A DNA stretch of 64,000 nucleotides, from NCBI RefSeq assembly GCF_007558815.1, contig NZ_VLTJ01000039.1, positions 496,001 to 560,000 on the forward strand. The letters run 5' to 3'. The number at the start of each line of letters is the position of its first letter. The first letter of the stretch is position 1. A program made the translations under genes and the position numbers. A model generated the notes under the pieces. It ran no database searches and was not told the origin of the DNA. It saw only the letters and a list, made by a program, of their open reading frames with translations. The stretch comes from Verticiella sediminum (lineage in GTDB: Bacteria > Pseudomonadota > Gammaproteobacteria > Burkholderiales > Burkholderiaceae_B). Positions 37,959 to 46,995 of the stretch are shown here, piece by piece.

Positions 37959-38735
37959 TTACGCGACGTGGATGCCGAACCCGGCCTTTCCCGGAGCCAG
38001 TTCGGGACGCAGCGTGAGCGCCGGGATCTGGTAATCCCCGGCGTTCTGCTTGCGGAACGCAATGGGAGCGCTCGTCCACAGGTCGTCCAGCCGCTGGCCC
38101 AGCGCCGTGCACGCCGCCGCGAACCCTGCCTCGTCGATCTTGCCGGTGCGGTAGATCACATGCGGCGCCAACACGTCGAAGCCGGGATAGAACAGGATGC
38201 CGTGCTGGATCGGGAACAGGATGTCGTCGATCGGGCCGTTGATGCCGCGTGGCGCGTAGTGCGATTCCCAACCGCCCGTCGTCACCACCAGCATGGCCCG
38301 TTTGCCCGCCATCACGCCTTCACCGAAACGCTCGCCCCAGCGCGTGTCGGAATGCTCGCCCACGCCATAGGCGAAGCCGCAGGCATACACGCGGTCGATC
38401 CAGCCCTTGAGGATGGCCGGCATCGAATACCACCACAGCGGGAATTGCAGGATGAGCGCGTCGGCCCAGCGCAGTTTCTCCTGCTCGCGCGCTATGTCGG
38501 CGCTCTGGGTGCCGTTCCGGAATGCCTGCAGGGAATCCGCAGAGGCATCGAAGCGCGTGCCGGCCCGGTACGCGGTGTCGTCTTGGGCATCCAGCGTGCC
38601 TTTCCATTGCATGGCGTACAGGTCCGACACTTGAACCGTATGGCCGTTTCGCTGCAGGCGCCCGACGGAGAAATCCTTGATTGAACCGTTCAGGGATCGA
38701 GGTTCGGGATGGGCATAAACGAGAAGAACATTCAT
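37959..38735 (-). CDS. NAD(P)H dehydrogenase (quinone), flavodoxin-like
   Basis: 258-residue flavoprotein of the NQO1/MdaB/KefF type. The N terminus MNVLLVYAHPEPRSLNGSIK is the FMN/FAD phosphate-binding loop; ADALILQFPLWWYSMPAILK and GWIDRVYACGFAYG follow, then VVTTGGWESHYAPRG. It would reduce quinones by two electrons in the cytoplasm. The start at 38735 has a good context. Divergent from a LysR regulator and convergent with the HxlR gene. Confidence 0.92.
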   Translation of the reverse strand: MNVLLVYAHPEPRSLNGSIKDFSVGRLQRNGHTVQVSDLYAMQWKGTLDAQDDTAYRAGTRFDASADSLQAFRNGTQSADIAREQEKLRWADALILQFPLWWYSMPAILKGWIDRVYACGFAYGVGEHSDTRWGERFGEGVMAGKRAMLVVTTGGWESHYAPRGINGPIDDILFPIQHGILFYPGFDVLAPHVIYRTGKIDEAGFAAACTALGQRLDDLWTSAPIAFRKQNAGDYQIPALTLRPELAPGKAGFGIHVA

Positions 38736-38779
38736 GGCAGGGCTCCATCGATAAAGGAGGCACGATAGGCATTCCCGGC

Positions 38780-38815
38780 ATATATTGGAAATGAATTCCT
38801 TATATTCCAGATATT
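38780..38815. promoter_or_regulatory. Dyad between the quinone oxidoreductase and lysR genes
   Basis: GGAA-ATGAA-TTCC (38787-38799) is nested in a looser dyad from ATATTGGAA to TTCCAGATAT in an AT-rich stretch immediately before the LysR start. Fits a T-N11-A type LysR site. Confidence 0.45.
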
Positions 38816-38818
38816 GCC

Positions 38819-39715
38819 ATGAGTAATTCCTTGAGGAGGCTCGACCTGAACCTGCTGGTCACGCTCGATGCGTTGCTGGCCGAGCACAACGTGACCCGTG
38901 CGGCTGAACGCCTGCATCTTGCGCAGCCCACGGTCAGCGTGCAGCTTGCCAAGTTGAGGCAGGTCCTGGGCGATCCGCTGCTGTTGCCCGGGGCACGCGG
39001 CATGCGCCCGACCGCCCGTGCCGATGCGCTGCGCGAGCCGCTGAGAAATGCACTGCACGCCCTGGAACAGGCGGTTGCGCCTGCACGTGCCTTCGATCCC
39101 GCCGAGGCGAGCCAGACCTGGCGTGTCGCGGCCTCGGATTATGGCGAGTCCACGATTGTCCTGCCGGCGCTGGCGGGCTTGAGGTCGCATGCACCGGGCT
39201 CGCGGTTGGCCGTACTCGAATTGACACCGCCGGCGCTCGCCCGCCAGGCGGAGCAGGGCGAGATCGACATCGCCTTTCACCTCGGTGCCGAAGCGCCGCC
39301 GAATCTGCGTCGCCGCTCGATGTTCACGGAGCGCTATGTGCTGGCCGGGCGCGTCGGCCATCCTCGCCTGACGCGACGTCCGACATTGGCGCAGTTCTGC
39401 AAGCTCGATCATGTGATCGTGTCGCCCGATGGCGGCGGCTTCCAGGGGGCGACGGACACGGCGCTGGCCGAGTTGGGCAAGGCGCGCAAGGTGGTGCTCT
39501 CCGTGCCGCACTTCCTGTTTCTGCAGTCGGTGTTGGCGAGCACCGATCTGGTAGCGATGCTGCCCTCGCGGCTGGTACAAGGCAACGCTGCATTGCAGAT
39601 GGTCGAACCACCCATCGACGTGCCGGGCTTCGAGATGCTCATGCTCTGGCATGAGCGGGTACACCGTGATCCAGCGCATCAATGGCTGCGCGAGCACATC
39701 GCCGGTTCGGTATGA
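38819..39715 (+). CDS. LysR-family transcriptional regulator (NodD-like branch)
   Basis: 298 residues. HTH: RRLDLNLLVTLDALLAEHNV, TRAAERLHLAQPTVSVQLAK, LRQVLGDPLLLPGARGMRPT. The first line is the signature of the NodD/LinR-like branch. The effector domain begins near 95 (TWRVAASDYGESTIVLPALA) and contains the GEIDIAFHLG motif. It is divergent from the NAD(P)H quinone oxidoreductase gene and probably its activator or repressor. Confidence 0.9.
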   Translation: MSNSLRRLDLNLLVTLDALLAEHNVTRAAERLHLAQPTVSVQLAKLRQVLGDPLLLPGARGMRPTARADALREPLRNALHALEQAVAPARAFDPAEASQTWRVAASDYGESTIVLPALAGLRSHAPGSRLAVLELTPPALARQAEQGEIDIAFHLGAEAPPNLRRRSMFTERYVLAGRVGHPRLTRRPTLAQFCKLDHVIVSPDGGGFQGATDTALAELGKARKVVLSVPHFLFLQSVLASTDLVAMLPSRLVQGNAALQMVEPPIDVPGFEMLMLWHERVHRDPAHQWLREHIAGSV

Positions 39716-39857
39716 GGCGCATCCGATCGCCGGCCTGGCCAGTGAGCATGCGCCCCCGCCGTCGGAATCGCGGTGGGCCGTTGCGGCTGGCTGCTTGTCC
39801 GGCCCCCGGGGCGCAACGCGCTTCTCGTCGTCCGCCGACAGACGCCGGCGCACGCGG

Positions 39858-40751
39858 TCACACCGCCGGACGGGCTGCGACGGGTTGGCTCGGATCGGCG
39901 TACGCCTTGCGTCGGGCTGCCGCGCGCAAGCCTTCGCGGGCACGCGCCAGGACGCCGCCGTCGCCTTCGGCGGTATAGACAACAGAGGCCGAATGCGAGA
40001 ATTCCGGTGCGTTGCGTACCCGGTGCAGTTCGCCCCTGGCCAGGAATGGCGCGACGGTGCCGGCGCGGAAATAGCCGGCGCCGCCCACGGTCAGGATGTA
40101 GGTCAGGGCCAAGGGGCCGAGCGACACGGTGACGGGCGCATCGGGCTGGTCCGGAAAGGCCGCCCGATGGTTGGCCGAGAAGCTGGGCCCCCAGTCCACC
40201 TGGACATACCGGTCTGCGTCGGTCCGGCCATCCTGCGACGTGGTCACCATCACCAGCTTTTCTTCCAGCAGCAGTTCCGCTACGAGCCCCGCGCGCTGCG
40301 GCGGGTTGTAGAGCACGGCCGCGTCCAGGGAACCGTCCTGGATGCGGTCCAGCAGGCGCCCCGGCATATCGATGTCCACGCGCAGCGCTACGTCGGGACA
40401 GGCCCGCTGCATCCAGACCAGCCAGTCCGCGAGCAAAGGGTGCCAGATGCTGGGCTCGCCGCCGATGCTGATGCCTTCGCGTCGTCCGGGCGGCAGCGCG
40501 ACATGCTGGCGCGCGCGTTCCCAGCCCTGGACCAGGCTGTTGGCGTGGCGCACGAAGCGCTCGCCCGCCGGTGTCAAGCGGGCGCCTGCCTTGTTGCGCA
40601 CGAACAGCGAGCGGCCCAGTTGCTGCTCCAGCGTCCGGATGCGCGCGCTGACTGCCGTCTGGGTGAGGTGCAGGCGTTCGGCAGCGGCGACGAAACTGCC
40701 GCTGGCGACAATCTCGAGAAAAGTGCGGGCGAGTTCTATGTCCATATTCAA
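39858..40751 (-). CDS. LysR-family transcriptional regulator
   Basis: 297 residues. HTH: MDIELARTFLEIVASGSFVA, AAERLHLTQTAVSARIRTLE, QQLGRSLFVRNKAGARLTPA. The effector domain includes RVDIDMPGRLLDRIQDGSLD. An ATG two codons later (40745) is an equally good start. Upstream lies an AGCAA-AAAAA-TTGCT dyad. It is divergent from the HPP-family transporter gene and is the likely regulator of it. Confidence 0.9.
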   Translation of the reverse strand: MNMDIELARTFLEIVASGSFVAAAERLHLTQTAVSARIRTLEQQLGRSLFVRNKAGARLTPAGERFVRHANSLVQGWERARQHVALPPGRREGISIGGEPSIWHPLLADWLVWMQRACPDVALRVDIDMPGRLLDRIQDGSLDAAVLYNPPQRAGLVAELLLEEKLVMVTTSQDGRTDADRYVQVDWGPSFSANHRAAFPDQPDAPVTVSLGPLALTYILTVGGAGYFRAGTVAPFLARGELHRVRNAPEFSHSASVVYTAEGDGGVLARAREGLRAAARRKAYADPSQPVAARPAV

Positions 40752-40765
40752 GCAAAAAAATTGCT
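40751..40765. promoter_or_regulatory. AGCAA-N5-TTGCT dyad at a LysR start
   Basis: Perfect 5-bp inverted repeat around five A residues, flanked by TTCA on the left and TGAA on the right. It begins at the LysR start codon, so it may be an autoregulatory site. Confidence 0.4.
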
Positions 40766-40977
40766 ATGAACTGGAATGATAATTCGTTTGCTCGCATTCA
40801 TTTCAAGGTTCAAGATCTCGCATTCCGCATTGAAGACAGAGGACCGGGTCCAGCATGCCAGTCGTTCATCTCCCGGCGTCGCTTACGGCCGAGGCGCAGG
40901 TGTCGGGCACGCCGCCGGAAGGGTCCATCCCCCGGGGCGTGGCCGGGTTGAACGAGCTGCTCGGGCAGGCGCGCTGA

Positions 40978-42066
40978 ATGATGGCCCGCGTATTCGTACC
41001 CATTCTCGCCGGGGCGACCCTGCGCGAGCGTTCGATCGCCTGCCTGGGCGCCTTGTTGTGCGTATGCCTGACCGCCTGGCTGTGCGGCCACATGCTGGGC
41101 GATGGGCTGCGCGTGTCGATGCTGACCGCCTCCCTGGGGGCTTCGGCCTTGCTGCTCGTCACCGTGCCCGCGAGCCCGCTGGCGCAGCCCTGGCCCATTA
41201 TCGGCGGCAATACCTTGTCGGCGGTCACGGGGCTGGCGGTCGGCGCCGTGGTCCATGATCCGGTGTTGGCTTCCGGGATTGCGGTCGCATCGGCCATCGC
41301 CGTGATGTCGCTCACGCGCAGCTTGCACCCGCCGGGCGGCGCCACGGCGTTGTCGGCCGCCCTGGGCGGCTCCGCCGTGGATAGCTGGGGGTTGCTCTAT
41401 CCTCTCGTTCCGGTCGCGATCAACGGCTGTGTCCTCGTCTGTCTCGGCGTCCTCTTTCACCGGCTGAGAAAGCACGCCTACCCGCATGTCGCGCCGCCGC
41501 CGCCGGCCAACATGCACGCAACCTCGGACCTGCCGCCCATGCTCCGCGTGGGATTTCGCGAGGAGGACATCAGCACTGCCCTGGAGCGGTTGAACGAAAC
41601 CTTCGACATCGACCGGGACGACCTGGCGAGGCTGCTGCGGGAAATCGAGCTGCGGGCCATGGTGCGCACGCATGCCACCCTGTCCTGCGGCGACATCATG
41701 TCGCGCGATGTCGTCTCGGTCGGGCCCGCGACGAGCCGGGAGCACGCCCATCGGCTGCTGCTGCGGCACAACCTGCGGCTGCTGCCGGTGCTCGACGAAG
41801 CGCATCGCCTGTTGGGAACGGTAGGGTTGCGCGAACTGGCCGCCTCGGAAGGCGAGATCATCAGCACGCTCTCCGAGGCCAGGACCACCCGGCCGCAGTC
41901 CGCGGCGCTCGAGCTGCTGCCGGTGCTGACGGACGGCAGGACCCACGCGGTCGTGGTGCTGGACGACGAGGCGCGCGTAGTGGGAATCATCTCCCAGACC
42001 GACCTGCTTGGCGTCCTGGGACGAATGGCCGGGAGCTATCCTGCCTGTAGCAGAGGCATGGTTTGA
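40978..42066 (+). CDS. HPP-family membrane protein with CBS domain pair
   Basis: 362 residues. The first about 165 form an HPP transmembrane domain with four to five spans and the family motif SLHPPGGATALSAALGG. A linker follows, then two CBS motifs (CGDIMSRDVVSVGPATSREH and GRTHAVVVLDDEARVVGIIS), which usually bind adenosine nucleotides. Related plant and algal HPP proteins transport nitrite, but bacterial roles vary. The first two codons are both ATG. It ends 31 bp inside the 3' end of the convergent GGDEF-EAL gene. Confidence 0.87.
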   Translation: MMARVFVPILAGATLRERSIACLGALLCVCLTAWLCGHMLGDGLRVSMLTASLGASALLLVTVPASPLAQPWPIIGGNTLSAVTGLAVGAVVHDPVLASGIAVASAIAVMSLTRSLHPPGGATALSAALGGSAVDSWGLLYPLVPVAINGCVLVCLGVLFHRLRKHAYPHVAPPPPANMHATSDLPPMLRVGFREEDISTALERLNETFDIDRDDLARLLREIELRAMVRTHATLSCGDIMSRDVVSVGPATSREHAHRLLLRHNLRLLPVLDEAHRLLGTVGLRELAASEGEIISTLSEARTTRPQSAALELLPVLTDGRTHAVVVLDDEARVVGIISQTDLLGVLGRMAGSYPACSRGMV

Positions 42067-43994
42067 TCGTGGAGGAACGACAACACGTCGTTCTGCGCGA
42101 TCGGCGGGGAATAGAAATAACCCTGCGCCATGACTGCGCCCAGTTCCCTGAGCGCCGCCATCTCTTCCCGCGTTTCCACGCCTTCGACGACGCAGTCGAG
42201 TCCCATGTCGCGACTGAGCACCAGCAGTGATTTGACGATCTTGAGGCTCGCCGGGTTCTTGTGCAGCCCGGTGACGAAACTGCGATCGATCTTGATCCTG
42301 GTGAGCGGCAGCGCGTGCAGGCGCGAAAGGCTCGAATAGCCGGTGCCGAAATCGTCGAGGGAAATCCCGCAACCGAGCCGTCGCAGCCTGTCGACCGATT
42401 GGTGCACCTGTTCAAAGTCGTGCGTAAAGGCGGTTTCGGTGATTTCGAGATCCAGCCGGCCGGGGTCGAACCCGCTGCCCTCGATGATGCCGACGATGGC
42501 CGCGAGGTTGTCCGGCGAGCCCAGATCATGCGCCGACAGGTTGAAGGAGAGCCGCACGTCGTCCGGCCATTTGCCGGCCTCGAGAAGCGCCTTCTCCAGC
42601 AGCGGCCGGGTGAGTGCGCTGATGATGCCTGTGCGCTCGGCGATCGGTACGAACTGCGCGGGCGAGATGCGGCCGAGCGACGGGCTGGACCAGCGAGCCA
42701 GCGCCTCGAACCCGATCGTCGCCTGCGAGCGGATGTCGAAGATGGGTTGAAAGGCAACCGTCAGTTCTTGCGCGAAGTCGGCGAGCTTGAGCGCCTGCTC
42801 GATGCGTGCCTCGCTGTTGATCTGCGCTTCGTGATCGGATGAAAACAGAACCGCGCGTCCGCGCCTCTCGTGCTTGCCGTGGTACAGGGCGTAGTCCGTG
42901 CGCTCGAACAATTGCTCCGCTGACGATGCCATTTCCGGATAGACCGTGATGCCGATCGAGCCCGATATCTGCACGATCGCCTCCGCAAGCACGAACGGCT
43001 TGCGCAGGAGCGAGACGATCTCTTCGGCGCGTACGACGAGCGCTTCGTTATCGGGCGCGTCGGCCACGGCGTAGGCGAATTCGTCACCGCCGAGACGCGA
43101 CAGGAATGATGCGCCGTTCGACGCGTGGATGCCGGAAAGCCGGGAGGCGACCTGGACGAGAAGCTTGTCGCCCACCGCGTGGCCGTACAGGTCATTGACC
43201 GCCTTGAAACCATTCAGATCGATGATCCCGAGCGCAAGCCGCGCCCCTCGAGACTGCGCGGTGCAAAACGCCGCATCCAGATAGGTGAAGAAAGCACGCC
43301 GGTTCGGAAGCCCGGTGAGACTGTCGACATTGGCCAGGCGCAGATTTTCGTTGCTGAGCGTCTCGGTGCGCGTGCGAGCCTGCACCATGCGTGTGAAGTC
43401 GCGGTACTGGAACAGAATGACGATGACGGCTGCGATGGTCACGAGCGTGACGTTGATCGCCATGCCCACGAAGGCGGGCACCCCTGTCGACACGAAGTAG
43501 AGGACGAAAGGCACGGCAACCGTGACGGCGACGAGCAGCGCTGCCGAACGCAGATGGATCAGGCAGAGCATGCTCCCGAGCGTCGTGATCGTCAGGAACA
43601 GCCCGACATGAGCCTTCTCGTAGGTCCCGCCGTACGGGAACAGCGACAGCGCCCATAAACTGAAGCCGATCCCGAGAAGCGCTGCGAACACGTTCGTGTG
43701 CATCAGTTCGCGCACACACTTCCGGTTGCTCAGGATGGCGCCCTTCTTCGGCCACCAAAGGGCGAGTCTGAGACCGCAGACGACGCTCAGCGCAAGCGCG
43801 ACATACAGGGCGAGCCAATCCGGGGCCAGGCCGACGAAAGTGATCGACAACACCCAGGCGTTGGCCACGAGGATGAAGTAGAGCAGCGGTATCATGCGCG
43901 ACAACGCGGTGAGCTGTGCTTTCAACAGCTCCGGCTTGTCGGACCGTATGGCCACTATGCGGGCGAGGTAGCCGAGAGTTCGTCGTACCACCAT
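42036..43994 (-). CDS. Membrane-bound GGDEF-EAL cyclic-di-GMP protein
   Basis: 652 residues. Six hydrophobic segments in the first about 195 residues form the sensor, then a GGDEF domain with DSLTGLPNRRAFF and the intact site RLGGDEF (302-306 for GGDEF), and an EAL domain with GFEALARWSS, LEITETAFTHDF, DDFGTGYSSLSRLHALPLTR and EGVETREEM. All main catalytic residues appear present on both sides. The inhibitory RxxD site before GGDEF is missing. The ATG at 43994 has GGAGGGG five bases upstream. It borders the curli operon, which in many bacteria answers to c-di-GMP. Confidence 0.93.
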   Translation of the reverse strand: MVVRRTLGYLARIVAIRSDKPELLKAQLTALSRMIPLLYFILVANAWVLSITFVGLAPDWLALYVALALSVVCGLRLALWWPKKGAILSNRKCVRELMHTNVFAALLGIGFSLWALSLFPYGGTYEKAHVGLFLTITTLGSMLCLIHLRSAALLVAVTVAVPFVLYFVSTGVPAFVGMAINVTLVTIAAVIVILFQYRDFTRMVQARTRTETLSNENLRLANVDSLTGLPNRRAFFTYLDAAFCTAQSRGARLALGIIDLNGFKAVNDLYGHAVGDKLLVQVASRLSGIHASNGASFLSRLGGDEFAYAVADAPDNEALVVRAEEIVSLLRKPFVLAEAIVQISGSIGITVYPEMASSAEQLFERTDYALYHGKHERRGRAVLFSSDHEAQINSEARIEQALKLADFAQELTVAFQPIFDIRSQATIGFEALARWSSPSLGRISPAQFVPIAERTGIISALTRPLLEKALLEAGKWPDDVRLSFNLSAHDLGSPDNLAAIVGIIEGSGFDPGRLDLEITETAFTHDFEQVHQSVDRLRRLGCGISLDDFGTGYSSLSRLHALPLTRIKIDRSFVTGLHKNPASLKIVKSLLVLSRDMGLDCVVEGVETREEMAALRELGAVMAQGYFYSPPIAQNDVLSFLHDQTMPLLQAG

Positions 43995-44307
43995 CTTTTC
44001 CCCTCCAGGCCAGGGTTGTTTTCGTTCGAGTCGAGCCGTCCGGCGGCAACAGGCGCTGCCAACTCGATGACGGCAAGACCATCCTGGCGACAGGCTGGCC
44101 AACACCGGCGGTTGCGAGCACTGTCGCGGGCACGGGCGACATCCCTGAATATATTCTCCGCTCTGCTGCCTCGAATCCGGGTTTTCCACAAAAAATGGGG
44201 AGACGACCATCATTGTGAGGCGATGCGCAATCCATGGCCTCACGACGTTTTGGAAAATTTGCAATCCGTGCCGCCGTCGGCGGCCGTGGCTGAGCGTCGC
44301 GTGCGCG
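43995..44307. other. Gap between csgC-like and GGDEF-EAL genes
   Basis: About 310 bp with short frames only. It should hold the promoter of the GGDEF-EAL gene. I see no clear hairpin for termination of the curli operon. Confidence 0.4.
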
Positions 44308-44619
44308 CTACGTGCCGTTCGGGCAATCGAAGCTGAAGCGCCGCGGTTCCTCCCCCTGCGGCGCCAGGACCAGTTCCACCTGGCAGGCATCGCCCGGGGC
44401 GCTGCTGACCGACATCGTGCCCAATGGTGTGGCCTGCTCTGCGCGCAGCGCCACTTGCCCCTGTTGGCGTGCTTCGGCCCGTCCGCCGCGGCCTACCCGG
44501 ATGACGCGCAGGTCATAGGTCACGGCCACGGGAAGGGCGCTGCGCACATAGGGTGCGACGACGTGGCGTTCGGCGGCCTGAACGTCCAGCCACGCTTGAA
44601 GGTCGGCATCGGGAGTCAT
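44308..44619 (-). CDS. csgC: Curli assembly protein, CsgC/CsgH-like
   Basis: 103 residues beginning MTPDADLQAWLDVQAAERHV. The beta-rich sequence with VTYDLRVIRVGRGGRAEARQ, Q-G-Q-V-A-L and CQVELVLAPQGEEPRRFSF resembles the immunoglobulin-like CsgC/CsgH periplasmic chaperones that stop curlin from fibrillating too early. No signal peptide is obvious in this start; a longer frame exists but overlaps csgA. Last gene of the curli operon, 67 bp after csgA. Assigned to CsgC by position and fold type, so CsgH is equally possible. Confidence 0.72.
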   Translation of the reverse strand: MTPDADLQAWLDVQAAERHVVAPYVRSALPVAVTYDLRVIRVGRGGRAEARQQGQVALRAEQATPLGTMSVSSAPGDACQVELVLAPQGEEPRRFSFDCPNGT

Positions 44620-44686
44620 TAGGTTTCCAATGCAGGACAGTGGGCGCGGGGCCCACTGTCCTGCGAGGCTGGCCTGAGCGTCGGGG

Positions 44687-45397
44687 TTAGTTCTGACGGA
44701 TGTAGGCCGAGTTGAAGCTGCCCGCTTGGTTGACGTTGGCGTTGTAGTTGAAGCCGGCCTGCGTGACACGGGCCGAGTTGTAGTTGCCGCGCTGGTGCAC
44801 GTCGGCGCTCAGGTTGAAGCCGGCCTGATCCACGATCGCGGAGTTGTAGCTGCCGTTGTATTGCTCGACGCGGGCGAAGAGGTTGTTGCCACGTTGCGTG
44901 ATGAACGCTTCGTTGTAGTCCCCGTTCTCCCAGTCGGCTTGCCATTCGTTGATGCGCGCGACCTGGTTGGTGCCCGCAGCCTGGTCGATACCGGCGGAGT
45001 TGTAGTCGCCGTTCTGACGGATGGAGGCCGAGCTGCCGCTCACGCCTGTCTGGTTGACCCACGAATCGTTGTAGCTGCCCTGGTGGGTGATCGAGGCGTT
45101 CGAATTGCTCACCACCTTCTGCTCGATGGTCGAGCTGTTGTAGTCCGCATTGCTACCCTCGAAGATGGTGGCGCTGACCGTGCCGCCGATACCGTTCTGC
45201 TCGACATAGCCGCTGTTGTAGTCGCCCTGCTGGGTGATGCTGGCATTGGCGGTGCCGAACAGCGTGTTCGACTGCAGCACGGTGCCGCTGTTGTACCAGC
45301 CGCTTTGGTCCACCGAGGCGTTGCCGGCTGCCAGGGCGGCGGTGGCGCCGAAGGCGAGGGTCAGACCGAGAGCAAGAGTGGAAAGCTTGCGATGCAT
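44687..45397 (-). CDS. csgA: Major curlin subunit CsgA-like
   Basis: 236-residue secreted amyloid protein. Signal peptide to about 24 (KLSTLALGLTLAFGATAALA). The body is about nine imperfect curlin repeats of the pattern x-A-x-I-x-Q-x-G-x-Y-N-x-A-x-I-x-Q, such as ASITQQGDYNSGYVEQ, ASIRQNGDYNSAGIDQ, ARVEQYNGSYNSAIVDQ and ANVNQAGSFNSAYIRQ. E. coli CsgA has five repeats in 151 residues, so this one is much longer. Repeats are Asn/Gln/Ser-rich. RBS AGGAGA lies before the ATG. Second structural gene, after csgB. Confidence 0.93.
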   Translation of the reverse strand: MHRKLSTLALGLTLAFGATAALAAGNASVDQSGWYNSGTVLQSNTLFGTANASITQQGDYNSGYVEQNGIGGTVSATIFEGSNADYNSSTIEQKVVSNSNASITHQGSYNDSWVNQTGVSGSSASIRQNGDYNSAGIDQAAGTNQVARINEWQADWENGDYNEAFITQRGNNLFARVEQYNGSYNSAIVDQAGFNLSADVHQRGNYNSARVTQAGFNYNANVNQAGSFNSAYIRQN

Positions 45398-45456
45398 GGT
45401 GAATCTCCTGAGAAGGGGTGAAGACCTGTCGAAACAACCAAGGGGTCCAGTGGTCT

Positions 45457-45999
45457 TCAGTGCTGGATAGCGCGAGCGACGTTGAAGTCGCCGTATTGGG
45501 TGATGAAGGTGGCCTCCCGTCCGCCGATCTGGCGCACCTGCGCGTAGTTCCAGTTGCCGTACTGCTGCACGTCGGCGTGATGGGCGTGGCCGATCTGTAC
45601 CGATGACACCTCGTTGGCGACGCCGGACTGCGTCACGTTCAGGCGGTTGGCGGTGCCGTTCTGTACCGCATCGATGAGGTTGTGGCTGCCGGAGGTCTGC
45701 CGCAGGTCGGCGACGTTCCCGCCGCGGGCCGCGCCGGATGTCTGCTGCAGGCGGATATCGCCGTACTGCGCCGACTGCAGCACGTTGGCCTGGTGGCCGG
45801 GGCCGTGCTGCGAGACACGCGCGTTGTTGTAGTTGCCTGCCTGTACAACGTTTGCGATGGTTTGGCGGGTCGCGTCGCTGCCCAGCGAGATCTCGGCCGG
45901 GCCGAGGTCCGCCGCCTGCGCGCACAGCAGCGAGCTTGTCGCCAATGCCGCCGTGCCGCGCAGGATGGTGCGTGCGTGATGACGCCAGTAGAGGATCAT
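45457..45999 (-). CDS. csgB: Minor curlin nucleator CsgB-like
   Basis: 180 residues with a signal peptide (to about 29, LATSSLLCAQA) and curlin-type repeats more degenerate than those of the CsgA-like protein: NVVQAGNYNNARVSQHG, NVLQSAQYGDIRLQQ, NVTQSGVANEVSSVQ, DVQQYGNWNYAQVRQ and FITQYGDFNVARAIQH. The weaker repeats and place before csgA suit a surface nucleator that seeds fibre growth. csgG ends 45 bp upstream and csgA starts 59 bp downstream on the same strand. Confidence 0.88.
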   Translation of the reverse strand: MILYWRHHARTILRGTAALATSSLLCAQAADLGPAEISLGSDATRQTIANVVQAGNYNNARVSQHGPGHQANVLQSAQYGDIRLQQTSGAARGGNVADLRQTSGSHNLIDAVQNGTANRLNVTQSGVANEVSSVQIGHAHHADVQQYGNWNYAQVRQIGGREATFITQYGDFNVARAIQH

Positions 46000-46044
46000 G
46001 TTCAGTCTCCGTGAAGCGTGCTTGTCGTGGGTGGCGCCATTCGC

Positions 46045-46995
46045 TCAGTAGGGCGAAGGCGGGCGTGCCGCAGGCGTGGACATGGCTGCGAGTTCCGTGG
46101 CGTCCACGGCGTAGCTGTCGGCTTCGCGCATGTACGCCTGCAACACGGGCGATTCCCAGTCGCTCTCGTTGGCGAGCACCCAGCTACGGTCCTTGATGCC
46201 CTGGGCGATCAGGTGCACGACGGCGGTTTCGATCGCTTCCTTCACGCACAGTTGCGCCGGCTCGTTGCTGGTCACGCCGGCTTCGACTTCGAGCAGTTCC
46301 TTGAAGTTGACGAAGCGGAACACGCTGGGGTGCAGTTCGTACGAGTAGATGGTCTTGGTGGTCGATACGCTGTGCAGGATCTGTCCGTTGCGGATGTCCA
46401 CGCTGCGCAGATTCACGGTGACCTGGTCGACGCGGTACTGCGTACTCATGCCGATGCCCAGAAAGCGCGCGCCGGCGCCGCCGGTGCGCACGTTGCTCTC
46501 GTAGGCGATCACACCGCCGTCGACCATGATGGCGGCCGGCAGCAGACCGGGCACGTTCTGCGTGGCCGCAACGCCGTCGTCCGTGCTGCCGTCCAGTGCG
46601 CGCACGATGCGCCGCTCGGTGAGCAGCTCCTGCAGGCTCTCGCGCTCCACCGGCGTGAACCAACCCGAGTCCTTGAGCGCCTTGATGAGCAGCGACGCGG
46701 CGCCCTGGGTGACCGAGGTCGAGAACGAGCTGTCGGGCGACGGCTTGTACTGGCCGGTCTGGTCGCGGAACCCGTAGACCGCGGCGACGACACGTCCCTT
46801 GGGCGAGGGCAGCTTGAGCAGGTCTCGCGTCGCGGGCGAGGGCGGCGTCAGCGTGGCTGCCTCGGTCACCGCCGCCGGCTGGCTGCCCGGCGGGGCCGCG
46901 CAAGCGGAGAGCAGGGCTGCAACGGCCAGGGCACCGGCCCCGGCCGGCAGGCGGTTGCGCAGGGCGCGGGGCGCCGGCTTGGCATGCGTCTTCAT
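46045..46995 (-). CDS. csgG: Curli secretion channel lipoprotein CsgG
   Basis: 316 residues. The lipobox LLSAC (Cys32) marks an outer-membrane lipoprotein. The CsgG signature follows: VVAAVYGFRDQTGQYKPSP, GAASLLIKALKDSGWFTPVE, RESLQELLTERRIVRA and YRVDQVTVNLRSVDIRNGQI, with the pore-forming and constriction regions. Nine copies form the curlin export channel. The ATG at 46995 overlaps the csgF stop as ATGA (46992-46995), so both are coupled. Confidence 0.96.
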   Translation of the reverse strand: MKTHAKPAPRALRNRLPAGAGALAVAALLSACAAPPGSQPAAVTEAATLTPPSPATRDLLKLPSPKGRVVAAVYGFRDQTGQYKPSPDSSFSTSVTQGAASLLIKALKDSGWFTPVERESLQELLTERRIVRALDGSTDDGVAATQNVPGLLPAAIMVDGGVIAYESNVRTGGAGARFLGIGMSTQYRVDQVTVNLRSVDIRNGQILHSVSTTKTIYSYELHPSVFRFVNFKELLEVEAGVTSNEPAQLCVKEAIETAVVHLIAQGIKDRSWVLANESDWESPVLQAYMREADSYAVDATELAAMSTPAARPPSPY

